44,230 bases of DNA from a virus. Location: IMG/VR virus record IMGVR_UViG_3300027967_000013, positions 1 to 44,230 of that record; one strand, given 5' to 3'. The translations under genes were made by a program, and so were the position numbers. Below the pieces are notes generated by a model. That model had not been told where the DNA came from, did no database searches, and saw only the letters and a program-made list of their open reading frames with translations. This document shows, in pieces, positions 6,697 through 14,319 of the stretch. Within the stretch, counting starts at the first letter, position 1, and every line of letters starts with the position of its first letter.

Positions 6697-6893
6697 TTAG
6701 TTGTCCTTTCCGCGATTTGCGACACAGATTAACAACAAAACGTTGTGAAAACAATGATCGGGATGTGGCAATTTCCGCAAATTGTGGTATTTTGTGGTAT
6801 TATTACCTTTAACTATGATGATTTAGGCATTTAGGCACGGTTCAAAAGTGTTAAGCGCCTAACAAAAAAAGGCTCATAAATAGGGCGTTAAAG
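6697..6893. promoter_or_regulatory. Divergent immunity promoters and operators
   Basis: The gap between the Cro-like and CI-like genes holds a perfect tandem 10-bp repeat TTGTGGTATT (6782-6801), a tandem TTTAGGCA (6822-6837) and a palindrome TGTTAAGCGCCTAACA (6849-6864). It also has a short dyad ACAACaaaacGTTGT near 6732-6746. A plausible rightward repressor promoter is TTAAGC (6851-6856) and TCATAA (6874-6879) with a 17-bp spacer, the palindrome overlapping its -35. The leftward promoter is less clear. The repeats are the likely CI/Cro operators. Confidence 0.55.
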
Positions 6894-7541
6894 ATGAGAC
6901 AAGAGATAAAAGAAATCATTGGCGACCGACTTCGCTCACAACGATTAAGCAAGGGTTGGACCGCAAAAGAAGCCGCTCGGGCCGCTACCGCTGTAGCCGG
7001 TACAAACATATCACCAGGACGCTGGCAAAACTGGGAATGCGCTTCCCGTGCGCCTAGTTTGGAATTATTCCCTTACCTGGCGAAAACCCTCGATACCACG
7101 CCGGAATACTTGGCGGGTTGGAAAAATGAGCCAGGGATAGGCGTCGAAACCAATAAATACATACTGGCCAACCTTGAGCCAGGCGGCAGCAACGACGACA
7201 TTGCATTTAATGTCGAAGCGTTAAACCGTCACGGATTACATGAGCACAAGCTCAAACTGATCACCGTTAATGATGACGCCATGAGCAAACACTTTAGTCG
7301 TGGCAATCTGGTATTAGTTGACCGCTCAGATACCGACATCAAGGGCGCCGGTATTTACGCCCTAGAAAGTGATGGCGCGGTGTTCTTGCGTTATGTTCGT
7401 CGTGAACCTGGCATCGGCTTTGTGATGTATGCCGACGATGACAAACACGCCCCAGAACGCACGTTCACCAGTGATGACTTTGAACGCATTCAGGTGATAG
7501 GCCGTTACGTGTTTAAAGCCTCTTGGGCCACCATAAACTGA
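6894..7541 (+). CDS. CI-like phage repressor with degenerate S24 domain
   Basis: 215 aa. An N-terminal HTH (residues ~8-75, AKEAARAATAVAGTNISPGR) precedes a LexA/CI-type C-terminal domain (residues ~118-210). In active S24 domains the nucleophile lies in a GDSM-type motif. Here it is NDDAM, with Ala129 at the Ser position and Arg166 (FLRYV) where Lys is expected, and I see no Ala-Gly or Cys-Gly cleavage site. It should therefore bind DNA and oligomerise but not self-cleave with RecA (inference). It is divergent from the Cro-like gene and followed by a terminator. Confidence 0.85.
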   Translation: MRQEIKEIIGDRLRSQRLSKGWTAKEAARAATAVAGTNISPGRWQNWECASRAPSLELFPYLAKTLDTTPEYLAGWKNEPGIGVETNKYILANLEPGGSNDDIAFNVEALNRHGLHEHKLKLITVNDDAMSKHFSRGNLVLVDRSDTDIKGAGIYALESDGAVFLRYVRREPGIGFVMYADDDKHAPERTFTSDDFERIQVIGRYVFKASWATIN

Positions 7542-7554
7542 TTAAAAACCCATC

Positions 7555-7581
7555 AAAAAGCGCGGCTTTCCGCGTTTTTTT
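7555..7581 (+). terminator. Terminator after the repressor gene
   Basis: CGCGG-CTTT-CCGCG stem followed by seven T, with a matching A-run upstream, so it may act on both strands. It separates the repressor from the rightward operon starting at 7659. Confidence 0.85.
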
Positions 7582-7632
7582 AGCAAAAACTTAACAACAT
7601 TTTGCAGTAGCTAAAGACAACGAATGCAAAGG

Positions 7633-7647
7633 TTAGACAACGTCTAA
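7633..7647. promoter_or_regulatory. Palindromic operator before the rightward operon
   Basis: TTAGAC-AAC-GTCTAA, a perfect 6-bp dyad 12 bp before the ATG at 7659. It is likely a regulator site controlling the rightward genes; it does not match the repeats of the immunity region. AAGGGAAAG between it and the ATG is the ribosome-binding site. Confidence 0.5.
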
Positions 7648-7658
7648 GGGAAAGCACC

Positions 7659-7934
7659 ATGAAAACTGGCGAAGTAGCAACCATCACCATCCAGGGGCCG
7701 AATGATTTACGCGCCGCCCAACGGCAACAAATTCGCGCCTTAAACCAAACCCAAGCTTTTCTTATTGGCGCGGGTTGTACCCTAGAAAAAGCCTTAGAAA
7801 GTGCCGAAATGGACGACGAAGCGCGGCGCCTTGTCAATTCTGCCTTTTTCCAACTGCAGCGAGTTGAAACGGAATGCGAAAAACTTCATGCACACATTGA
7901 CGCCTTAACCTTTATTGGACACGGCCATGACTAA
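7659..7934 (+). CDS. Hypothetical helical protein
   Basis: 91 aa, mostly helical (RAAQRQQIRALNQTQAFLIG; FFQLQRVETECEKLHAHIDA). First gene of the rightward operon, directly after a palindromic operator. Its last codons overlap the start of the LuxR-type gene. No family recognised. Confidence 0.7.
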   Translation: MKTGEVATITIQGPNDLRAAQRQQIRALNQTQAFLIGAGCTLEKALESAEMDDEARRLVNSAFFQLQRVETECEKLHAHIDALTFIGHGHD

Positions 7935-8280
7935 CGGAATATTGACCGCCCCAGGGATGGGGCTTAATTCCGACGAACTGGCCATCTTGGAAGGTCACGC
8001 CAACGGAAAACGCCCGAAAGAAATTTGTAACGAGCTCGATCTCACCCCACCGGAACTAAGCCTTGCGGAACAAGACATCCGGTACAAGCTCGATGCGAAA
8101 ACCACACCGCACATGATCAGCCGAGGCTTTCAACTCGGTTTATTACGCGTGCTGTGTTTAGTGCTCTGCTTCTGCAGCGTCATGGACCTTGACGATCAAG
8201 CTGTACGAACCCGAGTAAGGACAAGAACTCAACAAAGCCGAACCGTCCGAACTGGACGAAGAGACACGGACCTATGCTAA
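7927..8280 (+). CDS. LuxR-type HTH protein with hydrophobic segment
   Basis: 117 aa from MTNGILTAPG; the ATG at 7927 overlaps the upstream gene. GLNSDELAILEGHANGKRPK and the following EICNELDLTPPEL resemble the GerE/LuxR HTH (residues ~12-65). A hydrophobic, Cys-rich segment (LLRVLCLVLCFCSVM, ~74-88) may insert into the membrane, and the tail is Arg/Thr-rich. It is probably a transcriptional regulator of phage genes; the target is unknown. The next gene starts at its stop codon (TAATG). Confidence 0.65.
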   Translation: MTNGILTAPGMGLNSDELAILEGHANGKRPKEICNELDLTPPELSLAEQDIRYKLDAKTTPHMISRGFQLGLLRVLCLVLCFCSVMDLDDQAVRTRVRTRTQQSRTVRTGRRDTDLC

Positions 8281-8516
8281 TGAAAAATAAACTAACAGAT
8301 CTCAATAACCACTTATTCGCTCAACTCGAACGCTTATCCGATGAAAGCTTAAAAGGCGATGCCCTAAAAGAAGAAATTAACCGTTCAAAAGCCGTTTCCG
8401 GCGTATCTAAAGATATTGTCGCCAACGCTAGGTTGGCTTTAGACGCTCAAATCGCGGTTGGTACTTCCATTCGTGAAGGCGACCTTCCTCAAATGATAGA
8501 AGGTCCAAAAGCATGA
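8280..8516 (+). CDS. Conserved small phage protein
   Basis: 78 aa. Helical, with KLTDLNNHLFAQLERLSDES at the start. It resembles a widespread small phage protein family found near HNH and regulator genes, with no known function. The ATG at 8280 shares a base with the upstream stop (TAATG) and its own stop overlaps the HNH gene by 4 bp. Confidence 0.7.
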   Translation: MKNKLTDLNNHLFAQLERLSDESLKGDALKEEINRSKAVSGVSKDIVANARLALDAQIAVGTSIREGDLPQMIEGPKA

Positions 8517-9295
8517 GTCGTTTTATCGTGACCCACGACATGAAGTCATTCTTAAAAGCAGAATACCCAAAGCTGGACATCGAGGCGTTAACAGTGGCGT
8601 TTAATCATCGCTTTCATACAGAAAAAACACCTCAGCAAGTTAAAGCTATGGTTAAAAACCACCGCATTCGATGTGGACGAAAACAAGGTGAACTCACCAA
8701 AGGAAAGTATTTCAGCTATACGCCAGAACAAGCCGACTTTATCAAAACTGGTTATAAAAAATGGGCGTTAGCTGAACTCACCATCCGATTCAATCAGCAT
8801 TTCGATACCGATAAGACAGAAAACCAAATTCGAAGTTTTACCCGCAATCACGGCATTAAATCAGGGCGAACCGGTTATTTTGCCAAAGGTCAAAAGCCGC
8901 ATAACGCCGGAACTAAAGGCGTTATGAAGCCTAATAGCGGCAGCTTTAAAAAAGGGGCGAAACCCCACAATCACAAGCCCGTTGGGTCCGAGCGTACTAA
9001 TGTCGAAGGCTACATCGAGATAAAGACTGCTGAACCAAATATCTGGGAACTTAAACAGCGCGTCATTTACGAACAACATCACGGCGCGATCCCGACTGGC
9101 CACAATGTCCGCTTTCGTAACGGTGATCGCCAGGACTGCAGCCCAGACAATTTATTCCTAGTCGATAACCATGAAAACGCCCTATTGAATCAACGCTACA
9201 AACTGAATCACCAACCTTTAGAGCTTCGCGACACCCTCGTTTTGATGGCTCGTATTGATGTAAAAACGCAACGCTTGACGGAGAAAAACGCATGA
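8513..9295 (+). CDS. HNH endonuclease
   Basis: 260 aa. The N-terminal half has two related HTH-like repeats (FHTEKTPQQVKAMVKNHRIR and FDTDKTENQIRSFTRNHGIK), probably for DNA binding. A Gly/Lys/Asn-rich linker follows. The C-terminal HNH domain (~residues 175-220) has RVIYEQHHGAIPTGHNVRF and NGDRQDCSPDNLFLV. It may be a homing-type nuclease, or a fixed gene given its tight 4-bp coupling to both neighbours. Confidence 0.85.
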   Translation: MSRFIVTHDMKSFLKAEYPKLDIEALTVAFNHRFHTEKTPQQVKAMVKNHRIRCGRKQGELTKGKYFSYTPEQADFIKTGYKKWALAELTIRFNQHFDTDKTENQIRSFTRNHGIKSGRTGYFAKGQKPHNAGTKGVMKPNSGSFKKGAKPHNHKPVGSERTNVEGYIEIKTAEPNIWELKQRVIYEQHHGAIPTGHNVRFRNGDRQDCSPDNLFLVDNHENALLNQRYKLNHQPLELRDTLVLMARIDVKTQRLTEKNA

Positions 9296-9906
9296 CGACC
9301 GCCACCGCTAAAAACCCCTCTCAACTGGTCAATCAATCCAGTGGTGCCGTGGAATATTACACCCCAAAAGTATGGACCGACGCCGCGCGTGAAGTTATGG
9401 GAAGCATTGAACTCGATCCGGCAAGTTCACTTGCAGCAAACTTTATCGTGATGGCGGATCGCTTTTATAGCCGGGAAGATGACGGGTTAAGTAAAGAATG
9501 GCAAGCCAATACGTTATGGATGAATCACCCATTCCATCGAGGCGAAAAAGCCTGTCCGACTAACCGCGACAAATGCAAGAAAAAAGCATGTGAAAAACGA
9601 GGCTACCACATCGACGAAGACATTCCGAACAATCTCGATTGGGTCGAAAAGCTCATCAGCGAATACCAAAACGGGAACGTCAAAGAAGCCATTTGTATCA
9701 CGTTCGCTAATACGTCCGAAACCTGGTTTAGAAAACTGCTTCCTTACCCTCAGTGTTACCCAAACGGACGCGTTCAATACTACAAACCGGACGGCACCAT
9801 CGACAACAACGTCACTAAGGGAAGTTGTATCACCTACTTAGGCCCAAACCTCGACAAATTTAACGCCGTATTTAAGCACCTCGGCACTGTGAAAGTTTCA
9901 ATGTAA
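9292..9906 (+). CDS. dam: Phage Dam-like DNA N6-adenine methyltransferase
   Basis: 204 aa. EYYTPKVWTDAA and ELDPASS match the start of the phage Dam family, with DPA at residues 42-44 near the cofactor site. The usual NPPY/DPPY catalytic motif is read as NHPF (residues 78-81). A Cys/Lys insertion follows (CPTNRDKCKKKACEKRGYH), probably a zinc-binding element. It likely methylates element DNA to escape restriction or to regulate sites. It is translationally coupled to the HNH gene. Confidence 0.85.
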   Translation: MTTATAKNPSQLVNQSSGAVEYYTPKVWTDAAREVMGSIELDPASSLAANFIVMADRFYSREDDGLSKEWQANTLWMNHPFHRGEKACPTNRDKCKKKACEKRGYHIDEDIPNNLDWVEKLISEYQNGNVKEAICITFANTSETWFRKLLPYPQCYPNGRVQYYKPDGTIDNNVTKGSCITYLGPNLDKFNAVFKHLGTVKVSM

Positions 9907-9917
9907 GGACCCCGATA

Positions 9918-10787
9918 ATGGATAGCACCACTCAAGAACTAAAACAACTCAGCACATTAAACGCCCTTGCTCAATATGGCAGTGACGACCTGTTAGCGGC
10001 GTTCCTGGCTGCATACAACCAACAAAACGCCGATTGGGATGAAATGGTCAGCGAAAATCAACGTCTGCAGCAAGAACGCGACGGATATAAACGCCAATGT
10101 GCCACCCAGAACGACGAGATCACCCAACTTAAAGAAGAAAACGATTTTTGTCGTGGTATGGCATTGAAAGCCGAAGACATTGCGAACAAGTCCACCGGAT
10201 TACAGCAAGAACTTAACCGCTCTAAAGCAATGGTTCAAAGCCTACAAAATGAGCTTAAAGAGCTTAAAAAGCTCAACCCTAAGAAGCTGAAAGAACAGAA
10301 CAAACGCCAGCAAGCAAAAGCACTAGAAAACCAAAAACGTATTAGTCAGCAAGAACAAGCATTAAAAGACGCGGGTAAAGCTCTCAAAGAATCCAAAGCT
10401 GAAACAAACAAAGCCATTGGTAAGATCGCACAACTTCAAAAACAACTATCACACGATACGGGAAGCGGTCTATATCACAACGATGCTCATCACCTCATCA
10501 TTTGGCCACAGAAAACCAAGATGCAACGACCAGACGGCAGCATCTTCGAAGGGCGTTCGTTGCTGTATCTACACCAATCTGGCCGCGGCGGCTTAATTAC
10601 TCACGATCCAGAAAACGGTTCTAAATTATGCGCCGCACCGAAAGGCGGCTTACGCCCGAGCACCGAAACAATCGAATTTGCTCAAGATTGGCTATACAAG
10701 GTTAACGAACTGCAGGAAGGCATAGTCAAAGAAGAAGATATGATCCCGGTGAACTACAACGGTAATTTTGACGGTAAGGCGGCTTAA
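9918..10787 (+). CDS. Hypothetical coiled-coil protein
   Basis: 289 aa. A helical N-terminus is followed by a long coiled coil (residues ~40-180, rich in Gln/Lys/Glu) and a compact C-terminal domain (~185-275) with HHLIIWPQKTKMQRPDGSIF and an aromatic/Gly-rich core. No known family recognised. It follows the methylase with an 11-bp gap in the same operon. Confidence 0.7.
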   Translation: MDSTTQELKQLSTLNALAQYGSDDLLAAFLAAYNQQNADWDEMVSENQRLQQERDGYKRQCATQNDEITQLKEENDFCRGMALKAEDIANKSTGLQQELNRSKAMVQSLQNELKELKKLNPKKLKEQNKRQQAKALENQKRISQQEQALKDAGKALKESKAETNKAIGKIAQLQKQLSHDTGSGLYHNDAHHLIIWPQKTKMQRPDGSIFEGRSLLYLHQSGRGGLITHDPENGSKLCAAPKGGLRPSTETIEFAQDWLYKVNELQEGIVKEEDMIPVNYNGNFDGKAA

Positions 10788-10991
10788 ATGAAAATTCACA
10801 AATCCAGCCTAATAACCAAAATTAAACATCATCACTCAGGATTTTGCTTTTATCGTGAGAAGTTAAGCGAAGTGGTTAACAACATTAAATCAGCCGTTCT
10901 CACAGAAAACGATAAACGGCGCGTGCTTGTTTGCATTAAAGAAATGCGCGAAGAAATCGAGCAAATAGAAAACTATGTGAACGACAAATAA
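10788..10991 (+). CDS. Hypothetical small protein
   Basis: 67 aa, basic N-terminus (MKIHKSSLITKIKHHH) and an acidic helical C-terminus. It starts on the base after the preceding stop codon. No family recognised. Confidence 0.6.
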   Translation: MKIHKSSLITKIKHHHSGFCFYREKLSEVVNNIKSAVLTENDKRRVLVCIKEMREEIEQIENYVNDK

Positions 10992-11001
10992 GGATTTTAT
11001 T

Positions 11002-11346
11002 ATGTGTGATTATCAAGGCCATGAGTTTGGGGCTCATTATGAAGACGCTTGTTGTATTGATGGTTTTCTTTGGGACTTGGATAGCGGCGGCATCGATGAT
11101 AATGGAAATTCATATTTAGATGCTGGCGGTGATCTCCCTTGCCCTAAGTGCAACCCAAAAAAACGCGTTAAATACCTAGCCGATGATTTAATCAATGATG
11201 GCTATGATTCTTTGGATCACCCTTTGACCACAAAAATGGTTAAAAATGTACTGGCAAAACTACCATCAAACCAACGTCGAATGGCAATGCGATACTGGCG
11301 GGCTGGGCGAAATGAAGCCATAAAAGAAGCAATGAAAGAAGGTTAA
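11002..11346 (+). CDS. Conserved phage protein with Cys pairs
   Basis: 114 aa. GHEFGAHYEDACCIDGFLWD and GGDLPCPKCN belong to a pattern I recognise from uncharacterised phage proteins. CC and CPKC could coordinate zinc. The second half is helical and basic (NQRRMAMRYWRAGRNEAIKE). Function unknown. Ribosome-binding site AAGGA upstream. Confidence 0.7.
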   Translation: MCDYQGHEFGAHYEDACCIDGFLWDLDSGGIDDNGNSYLDAGGDLPCPKCNPKKRVKYLADDLINDGYDSLDHPLTTKMVKNVLAKLPSNQRRMAMRYWRAGRNEAIKEAMKEG

Positions 11347-11349
11347 CAA

Positions 11350-11685
11350 ATGAAAACATACACCCCCGAAATAAAACAGTCATTCGAACGCTTAAGCAAA
11401 TCCGCGTTATGCTCTGGCGAACATGACACAACATGCGAAGTAAGCCGAAATGACCTTAGTTCGATGTTACTGGCCTATCAATTAGAGCTTGGTAACAACC
11501 AGGACAAAGAAAAGGAATTTGCAGTCATAGCGGGAAAATACGACCCAGCTTTTGATGATGGCGAAAACATCAAGGTCGCTTTGGATGAATTAACGTTCGT
11601 TGAGGCACTAGAGAAAGCCGCCGATCTTAATAGCTACCCGTTTTGCTACATCGTTTATAAGGAGCACCGCCTAAACCTCAATTAG
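11350..11685 (+). CDS. Hypothetical protein
   Basis: 111 aa, acidic. It begins MKTYTPEIKQSFERLSKSAL and ends with an aromatic strand (YPFCYIVYKEHR). No family recognised. Last gene of the rightward operon; a terminator follows at 11708. Confidence 0.65.
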   Translation: MKTYTPEIKQSFERLSKSALCSGEHDTTCEVSRNDLSSMLLAYQLELGNNQDKEKEFAVIAGKYDPAFDDGENIKVALDELTFVEALEKAADLNSYPFCYIVYKEHRLNLN

Positions 11686-11707
11686 CCGCAAGCATGACCC
11701 GTCACAC

Positions 11708-11736
11708 AAAGCGAGATTCTTATCTCGCTTTTTCTT
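11708..11736 (+). terminator. Terminator of the rightward operon
   Basis: AAGCGAGAT-TCTT-ATCTCGCTT stem followed by TTTCTTT. It insulates the parA promoter at 11767 from the upstream operon. Confidence 0.85.
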
Positions 11737-11766
11737 TATTTCTTTAATTATTTAATTCATTACCCA

Positions 11767-11795
11767 TTTACAATAAGGACTTTTCGTCCTATTAT
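11767..11795 (+). promoter_or_regulatory. parA promoter with embedded palindromic operator
   Basis: TTTACA, a 17-bp spacer and TATTAT form a near-consensus sigma-70 promoter. The spacer contains AGGACTTTTCGTCCT, a dyad with arms AGGAC/GTCCT. The same operator in the same promoter position occurs on the minus strand at 17971, 18642 and 19189. In short-ParA systems the RHH partner protein usually autorepresses its operon, so it is a candidate ligand (inference). Confidence 0.75.
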
Positions 11796-11844
11796 CACTT
11801 TCAAGAATTAACGATTTCTTTAATTAATGAAAGGACGCCAACCA

Positions 11845-12486
11845 ATGGGAAAAAAAATAGGTGTAGTTTCGCAAAAAGGCGGCGTGGGTAAATCCACGGT
11901 TGCGCGCGCCCTCGCGACCGCTTACGCAAAATTCGAATGGGATGTAAAGATCGCAGATTTAGACATCAACCAATCAACCAGCTACATGTGGCAAAAACGC
12001 CGCCTAGCTTCTGAAATTGAGCCGGTTGTTTCTGTTGAATGTTTCGGCAACGTTGGCCAAGCACTTAAACAAGCGGACAACTACGATGTGTATATCTTCG
12101 ACGGCGCCCCACACGCTACCAAAGCAACATTAGAGATCGCCCATGCTTCGGACATGGTCATCATTCCTACGGGTCTTGCGCTCGATGATATGGAACCTTG
12201 CGTCATCCTAGCGAACGACTTAGTCAAACAAGGCGTCAATAGAGATAAGATTGTCTTTGTATTCTGCCGAACCGGTGACAGCAAAGCCGAACTACAAGAT
12301 TCATTTGATTACATGGCCCAAACACCCTACAAGGCGATCGAGGCTCCATTACAAGAGAAAACCGCTTTAAGACGCGCAAGCGATAAAGGTCAAGCCGCTA
12401 TCGAATGCCAATACAAAGGCCCACGCGAACAAGCGGAAAGCATGGTCCAGGCTTTAATTGACAACCTTAACGAATTAACGAAATAA
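11845..12486 (+). CDS. parA: ParA-type partition ATPase (short, type Ib)
   Basis: 213 aa from MGKKIGVVSQ. The deviant Walker A is KGGVGKST (residues 11-18), the A' motif has DLD (38-40) and Walker B lies in YDVYIFDGAP. It lacks the N-terminal HTH of long ParA proteins, as in type Ib systems with a small RHH partner. SD AAAGGA lies nine bases before the chosen ATG. It should drive segregation of the plasmid prophage together with the RHH gene 22 bp downstream. Confidence 0.92.
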   Translation: MGKKIGVVSQKGGVGKSTVARALATAYAKFEWDVKIADLDINQSTSYMWQKRRLASEIEPVVSVECFGNVGQALKQADNYDVYIFDGAPHATKATLEIAHASDMVIIPTGLALDDMEPCVILANDLVKQGVNRDKIVFVFCRTGDSKAELQDSFDYMAQTPYKAIEAPLQEKTALRRASDKGQAAIECQYKGPREQAESMVQALIDNLNELTK

Positions 12487-12507
12487 AGAATTAAAGAGAG
12501 CTAAGAA

Positions 12508-12756
12508 ATGACTTTGAACCCAGGCAAACCACCAAAGAAAAACCAAGGTAAAGGCGCGCCACCTGTCACCACAGAAGCGCCACACGGCCAAGAGAACACG
12601 CAGAAACCAGAAGGAGGTGCAAAGGCGCCGCTTAACTTTAAAACTGACGAGGATTTCGTACACGAATGGAAAATCTATTGCGTCACACATAAAGTTTCGC
12701 AAATTGACCAATTTAAAAAGATGTTTGAGTTCTGGAAAGAACATCATGGCGGCTAA
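12508..12756 (+). CDS. ParG-like RHH centromere-binding protein
   Basis: 82 aa. A disordered N-terminal half rich in Pro/Gly/Lys (residues 1-42) precedes a compact C-terminal domain (PLNFKTDEDFVHEWKIYCVT, then a helix to the end) that fits a ribbon-helix-helix. The flexible tail plus RHH organisation and its place after a short parA match ParG/Omega-type partners. It is likely to bind the centromere and repress the parA promoter. Confidence 0.7.
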   Translation: MTLNPGKPPKKNQGKGAPPVTTEAPHGQENTQKPEGGAKAPLNFKTDEDFVHEWKIYCVTHKVSQIDQFKKMFEFWKEHHGG

Positions 12757-12773
12757 AAGCCGTTAGGTAGGAC

Positions 12774-12813
12774 GCCCGGCGGTTGAAGTATCTCACCCCT
12801 ACAACCGCCCGGC
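12774..12813. other. Hairpin after the partition operon
   Basis: GCCCGGCGGTTG and CAACCGCCCGGC are 12-base arms with a single mismatch around a 16-base loop. A smaller CGGCT/AGCCG hairpin at 12750-12762 covers the RHH gene stop codon. There is no long T-run. They may act as terminator, processing site or part of a centromere. Confidence 0.4.
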
Positions 12814-12843
12814 ACTCAACAACACAACCAATGGGAATTAACT

Positions 12844-13011
12844 ATGCTGCAAGGTAATCATAACCTTTCGGGCGCTCTGCGTCTATCTGACCTTATGTTT
12901 CAACCCGTAGACCAAGTGATCGAGTATCTAAAAGACAAACCCGACGCAATGGGCGAAGCTATCGCAAAAATGTGTTATCAGCACATCACCAACCACGGGG
13001 CGAATCAATGA
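12844..13011 (+). CDS. Hypothetical small protein (55 aa)
   Basis: Starts MLQGNHNLSGALRLSDLMFQ; helical, with QPVDQVIEYLKDKPDAMGEA. Stop overlaps the next start (ATGA). GGGAATTAACT precedes the ATG. No family recognised. Confidence 0.6.
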   Translation: MLQGNHNLSGALRLSDLMFQPVDQVIEYLKDKPDAMGEAIAKMCYQHITNHGANQ

Positions 13012-13283
13012 AAATAGATTGCTTATCGCTACCGGATACATGCTTTAGTTGCCAGCACTATCAACAAAAAGGATGGAAACACGACCAGTTCGCCCGAACA
13101 GTTGACCAGTGGGGTTTAAGTATCGAGCCAAGAAAGCAACGCTTTGGCCACTGCAAGAAAAATTGTTCGGATGTGTTTTGGAATGAAAAATGCGGGCAGT
13201 ATCTACAAGATGAAGGGATCCACGTTCACCCCTGCCCTAAACGGCCCGAGCCGCTAGAACCGAGACAAGAACATTTATTCTAA
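13008..13283 (+). CDS. Cys-rich small protein
   Basis: 91 aa with CFSC, GHCKKNC, EKCGQ and HPCPKR, suggesting a metal site. The start at 13008 is set by overlap with the upstream stop; a longer frame from 12972 would cover that gene. Function unknown; a strong bidirectional terminator follows. Confidence 0.6.
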   Translation: MKIDCLSLPDTCFSCQHYQQKGWKHDQFARTVDQWGLSIEPRKQRFGHCKKNCSDVFWNEKCGQYLQDEGIHVHPCPKRPEPLEPRQEHLF

Positions 13284-13284
13284 T

Positions 13285-13316
13285 AAAAAGGCCGCTATGA
13301 TAGCGGCCTCTCTTTT
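13285..13316. terminator. Bidirectional terminator between convergent genes
   Basis: GGCCGCTA-TGA-TAGCGGCC stem, with TCTCTTTT on one side and an A-run on the other. It serves both the Cys-rich gene (+) and the lipoprotein gene (-). Confidence 0.85.
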
Positions 13317-13662
13317 ATGACTTTTGCGCGCCCCAGCCCATAGTTTGAACACAAGAAGCGACTAAATGGTTCGTTTCTGCTTTCGATACACTGATCGAGC
13401 TATCCAGGCAATCAACCAGCATTTGGGCGTTCTGCTTAAACTCTGGACCTTCTACTAAAGCCCCATCATTTAACCACCCATCTTTATTTAGATTTCTAAG
13501 CCAAAAACCTGCAGTCCCTAATTTTCGCCCTGGTTGCGCTTCGCTCCATTGCTGGCGATCGAGCCCTACCGAGCTCCCATCATAAAGCCAATCACTATCA
13601 GGATCGCTACACCCAGACACAGCCCCAACTAACACCAGGGCGGCGATCATTCTTTTTATCAT
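13315..13662 (-). CDS. Small lipoprotein
   Basis: 115 aa. A signal peptide ends in lipobox AVSGC (Cys18); the mature part has a Trp-rich region and Cys residues near VDCLDSS and ASCVQTMGW. It is probably anchored in a membrane facing the periplasm. A small lipoprotein expressed from a prophage could act in superinfection or entry exclusion (inference). SD TAGGTGA. Confidence 0.75.
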   Translation of the reverse strand: MIKRMIAALVLVGAVSGCSDPDSDWLYDGSSVGLDRQQWSEAQPGRKLGTAGFWLRNLNKDGWLNDGALVEGPEFKQNAQMLVDCLDSSISVSKAETNHLVASCVQTMGWGAQKS

Positions 13663-13679
13663 CTTATCACCTAACCAAT

Positions 13680-13853
13680 TTAAGCTACTTCTAGTAACTC
13701 TTTAATTTCAACCATTAGCCCTTTATTCAACAAGTTCGCCGCGCGAATCTCGTCGATGACATTATCATCGTTCTTGGTTAGGTTGTCCGCTACTGCCAAA
13801 ATATTTAAAACCTGATCACACTTAGCCAAAACGGCCGCTTTGTTATTGCTCAT
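13680..13853 (-). CDS. Small paralogous protein, copy 1
   Basis: 57 aa from MSNNKAAVLAKC; AAGGG precedes the ATG. The body (KCDQVLNILAVADNLTKNDD, then DEIRAANLLNKGLMVEIKEL) is clearly related to the gene at 13997-14173. Helical and acidic; function unknown. It lies 17 bp upstream of the lipoprotein gene, so the two are probably co-transcribed. Confidence 0.65.
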   Translation of the reverse strand: MSNNKAAVLAKCDQVLNILAVADNLTKNDDNVIDEIRAANLLNKGLMVEIKELLEVA

Positions 13854-13996
13854 ATCAAACCCTTTAGTGGTAACAATCATTTGTTATGACCATTATATCC
13901 AGATTCCCAAACGCGCAAGTGATCACAGGTGTAGATCAGAAACCCCCGATAATGGTCCCTGATCCAAACCATAAAGACCAAACTATCAGACTTTGC

Positions 13997-14173
13997 CTAG
14001 TCCGTTTCTATTAGGCTTTCCACCTCCACAACTAGACCTTTTATCAGTAAATTGGCGGCTAATACCTCATCGCAAATATTGTCACCTGATTTCGCTAAAT
14101 CATTCTCAACTTGCAAGATCGCTAATATTTGCTCACATTTTGAATGAATAGAATTTTTATTGCCTTTAGCCAT
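13997..14173 (-). CDS. Small paralogous protein, copy 2
   Basis: 58 aa. KCEQILAILQVENDLAKSGD and DEVLAANLLIKGLVVEVESL align without gaps to copy 1 at 13680-13853. It is a diverged tandem duplicate with different flanks. Function unknown. Confidence 0.6.
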   Translation of the reverse strand: MAKGNKNSIHSKCEQILAILQVENDLAKSGDNICDEVLAANLLIKGLVVEVESLIETD

Positions 14174-14270
14174 TGTTACTACTCCAACTAACGTTATTTA
14201 TTGTATTTATATGATTTTTAAGGGCAATTTAACCACATAAGAAACAGCGTCAATAGGCTAGGACAAAATG

Positions 14271-14307
14271 GTCACTTTCTTGCAAGAAAGTGACAAAACT
14301 GTCACTT
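14271..14307. promoter_or_regulatory. Operator of the XRE-type regulator
   Basis: A perfect 24-bp palindrome with arms GTCACTTTCTTG / CAAGAAAGTGAC (14271-14294), plus a third half site GTCACTT at 14301-14307. It ends 13 bp before the start of the HTH gene, whose SD is GAGGTGA. Likely autoregulation. Confidence 0.75.
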
Positions 14308-14319
14308 ATGAGGTGAACT

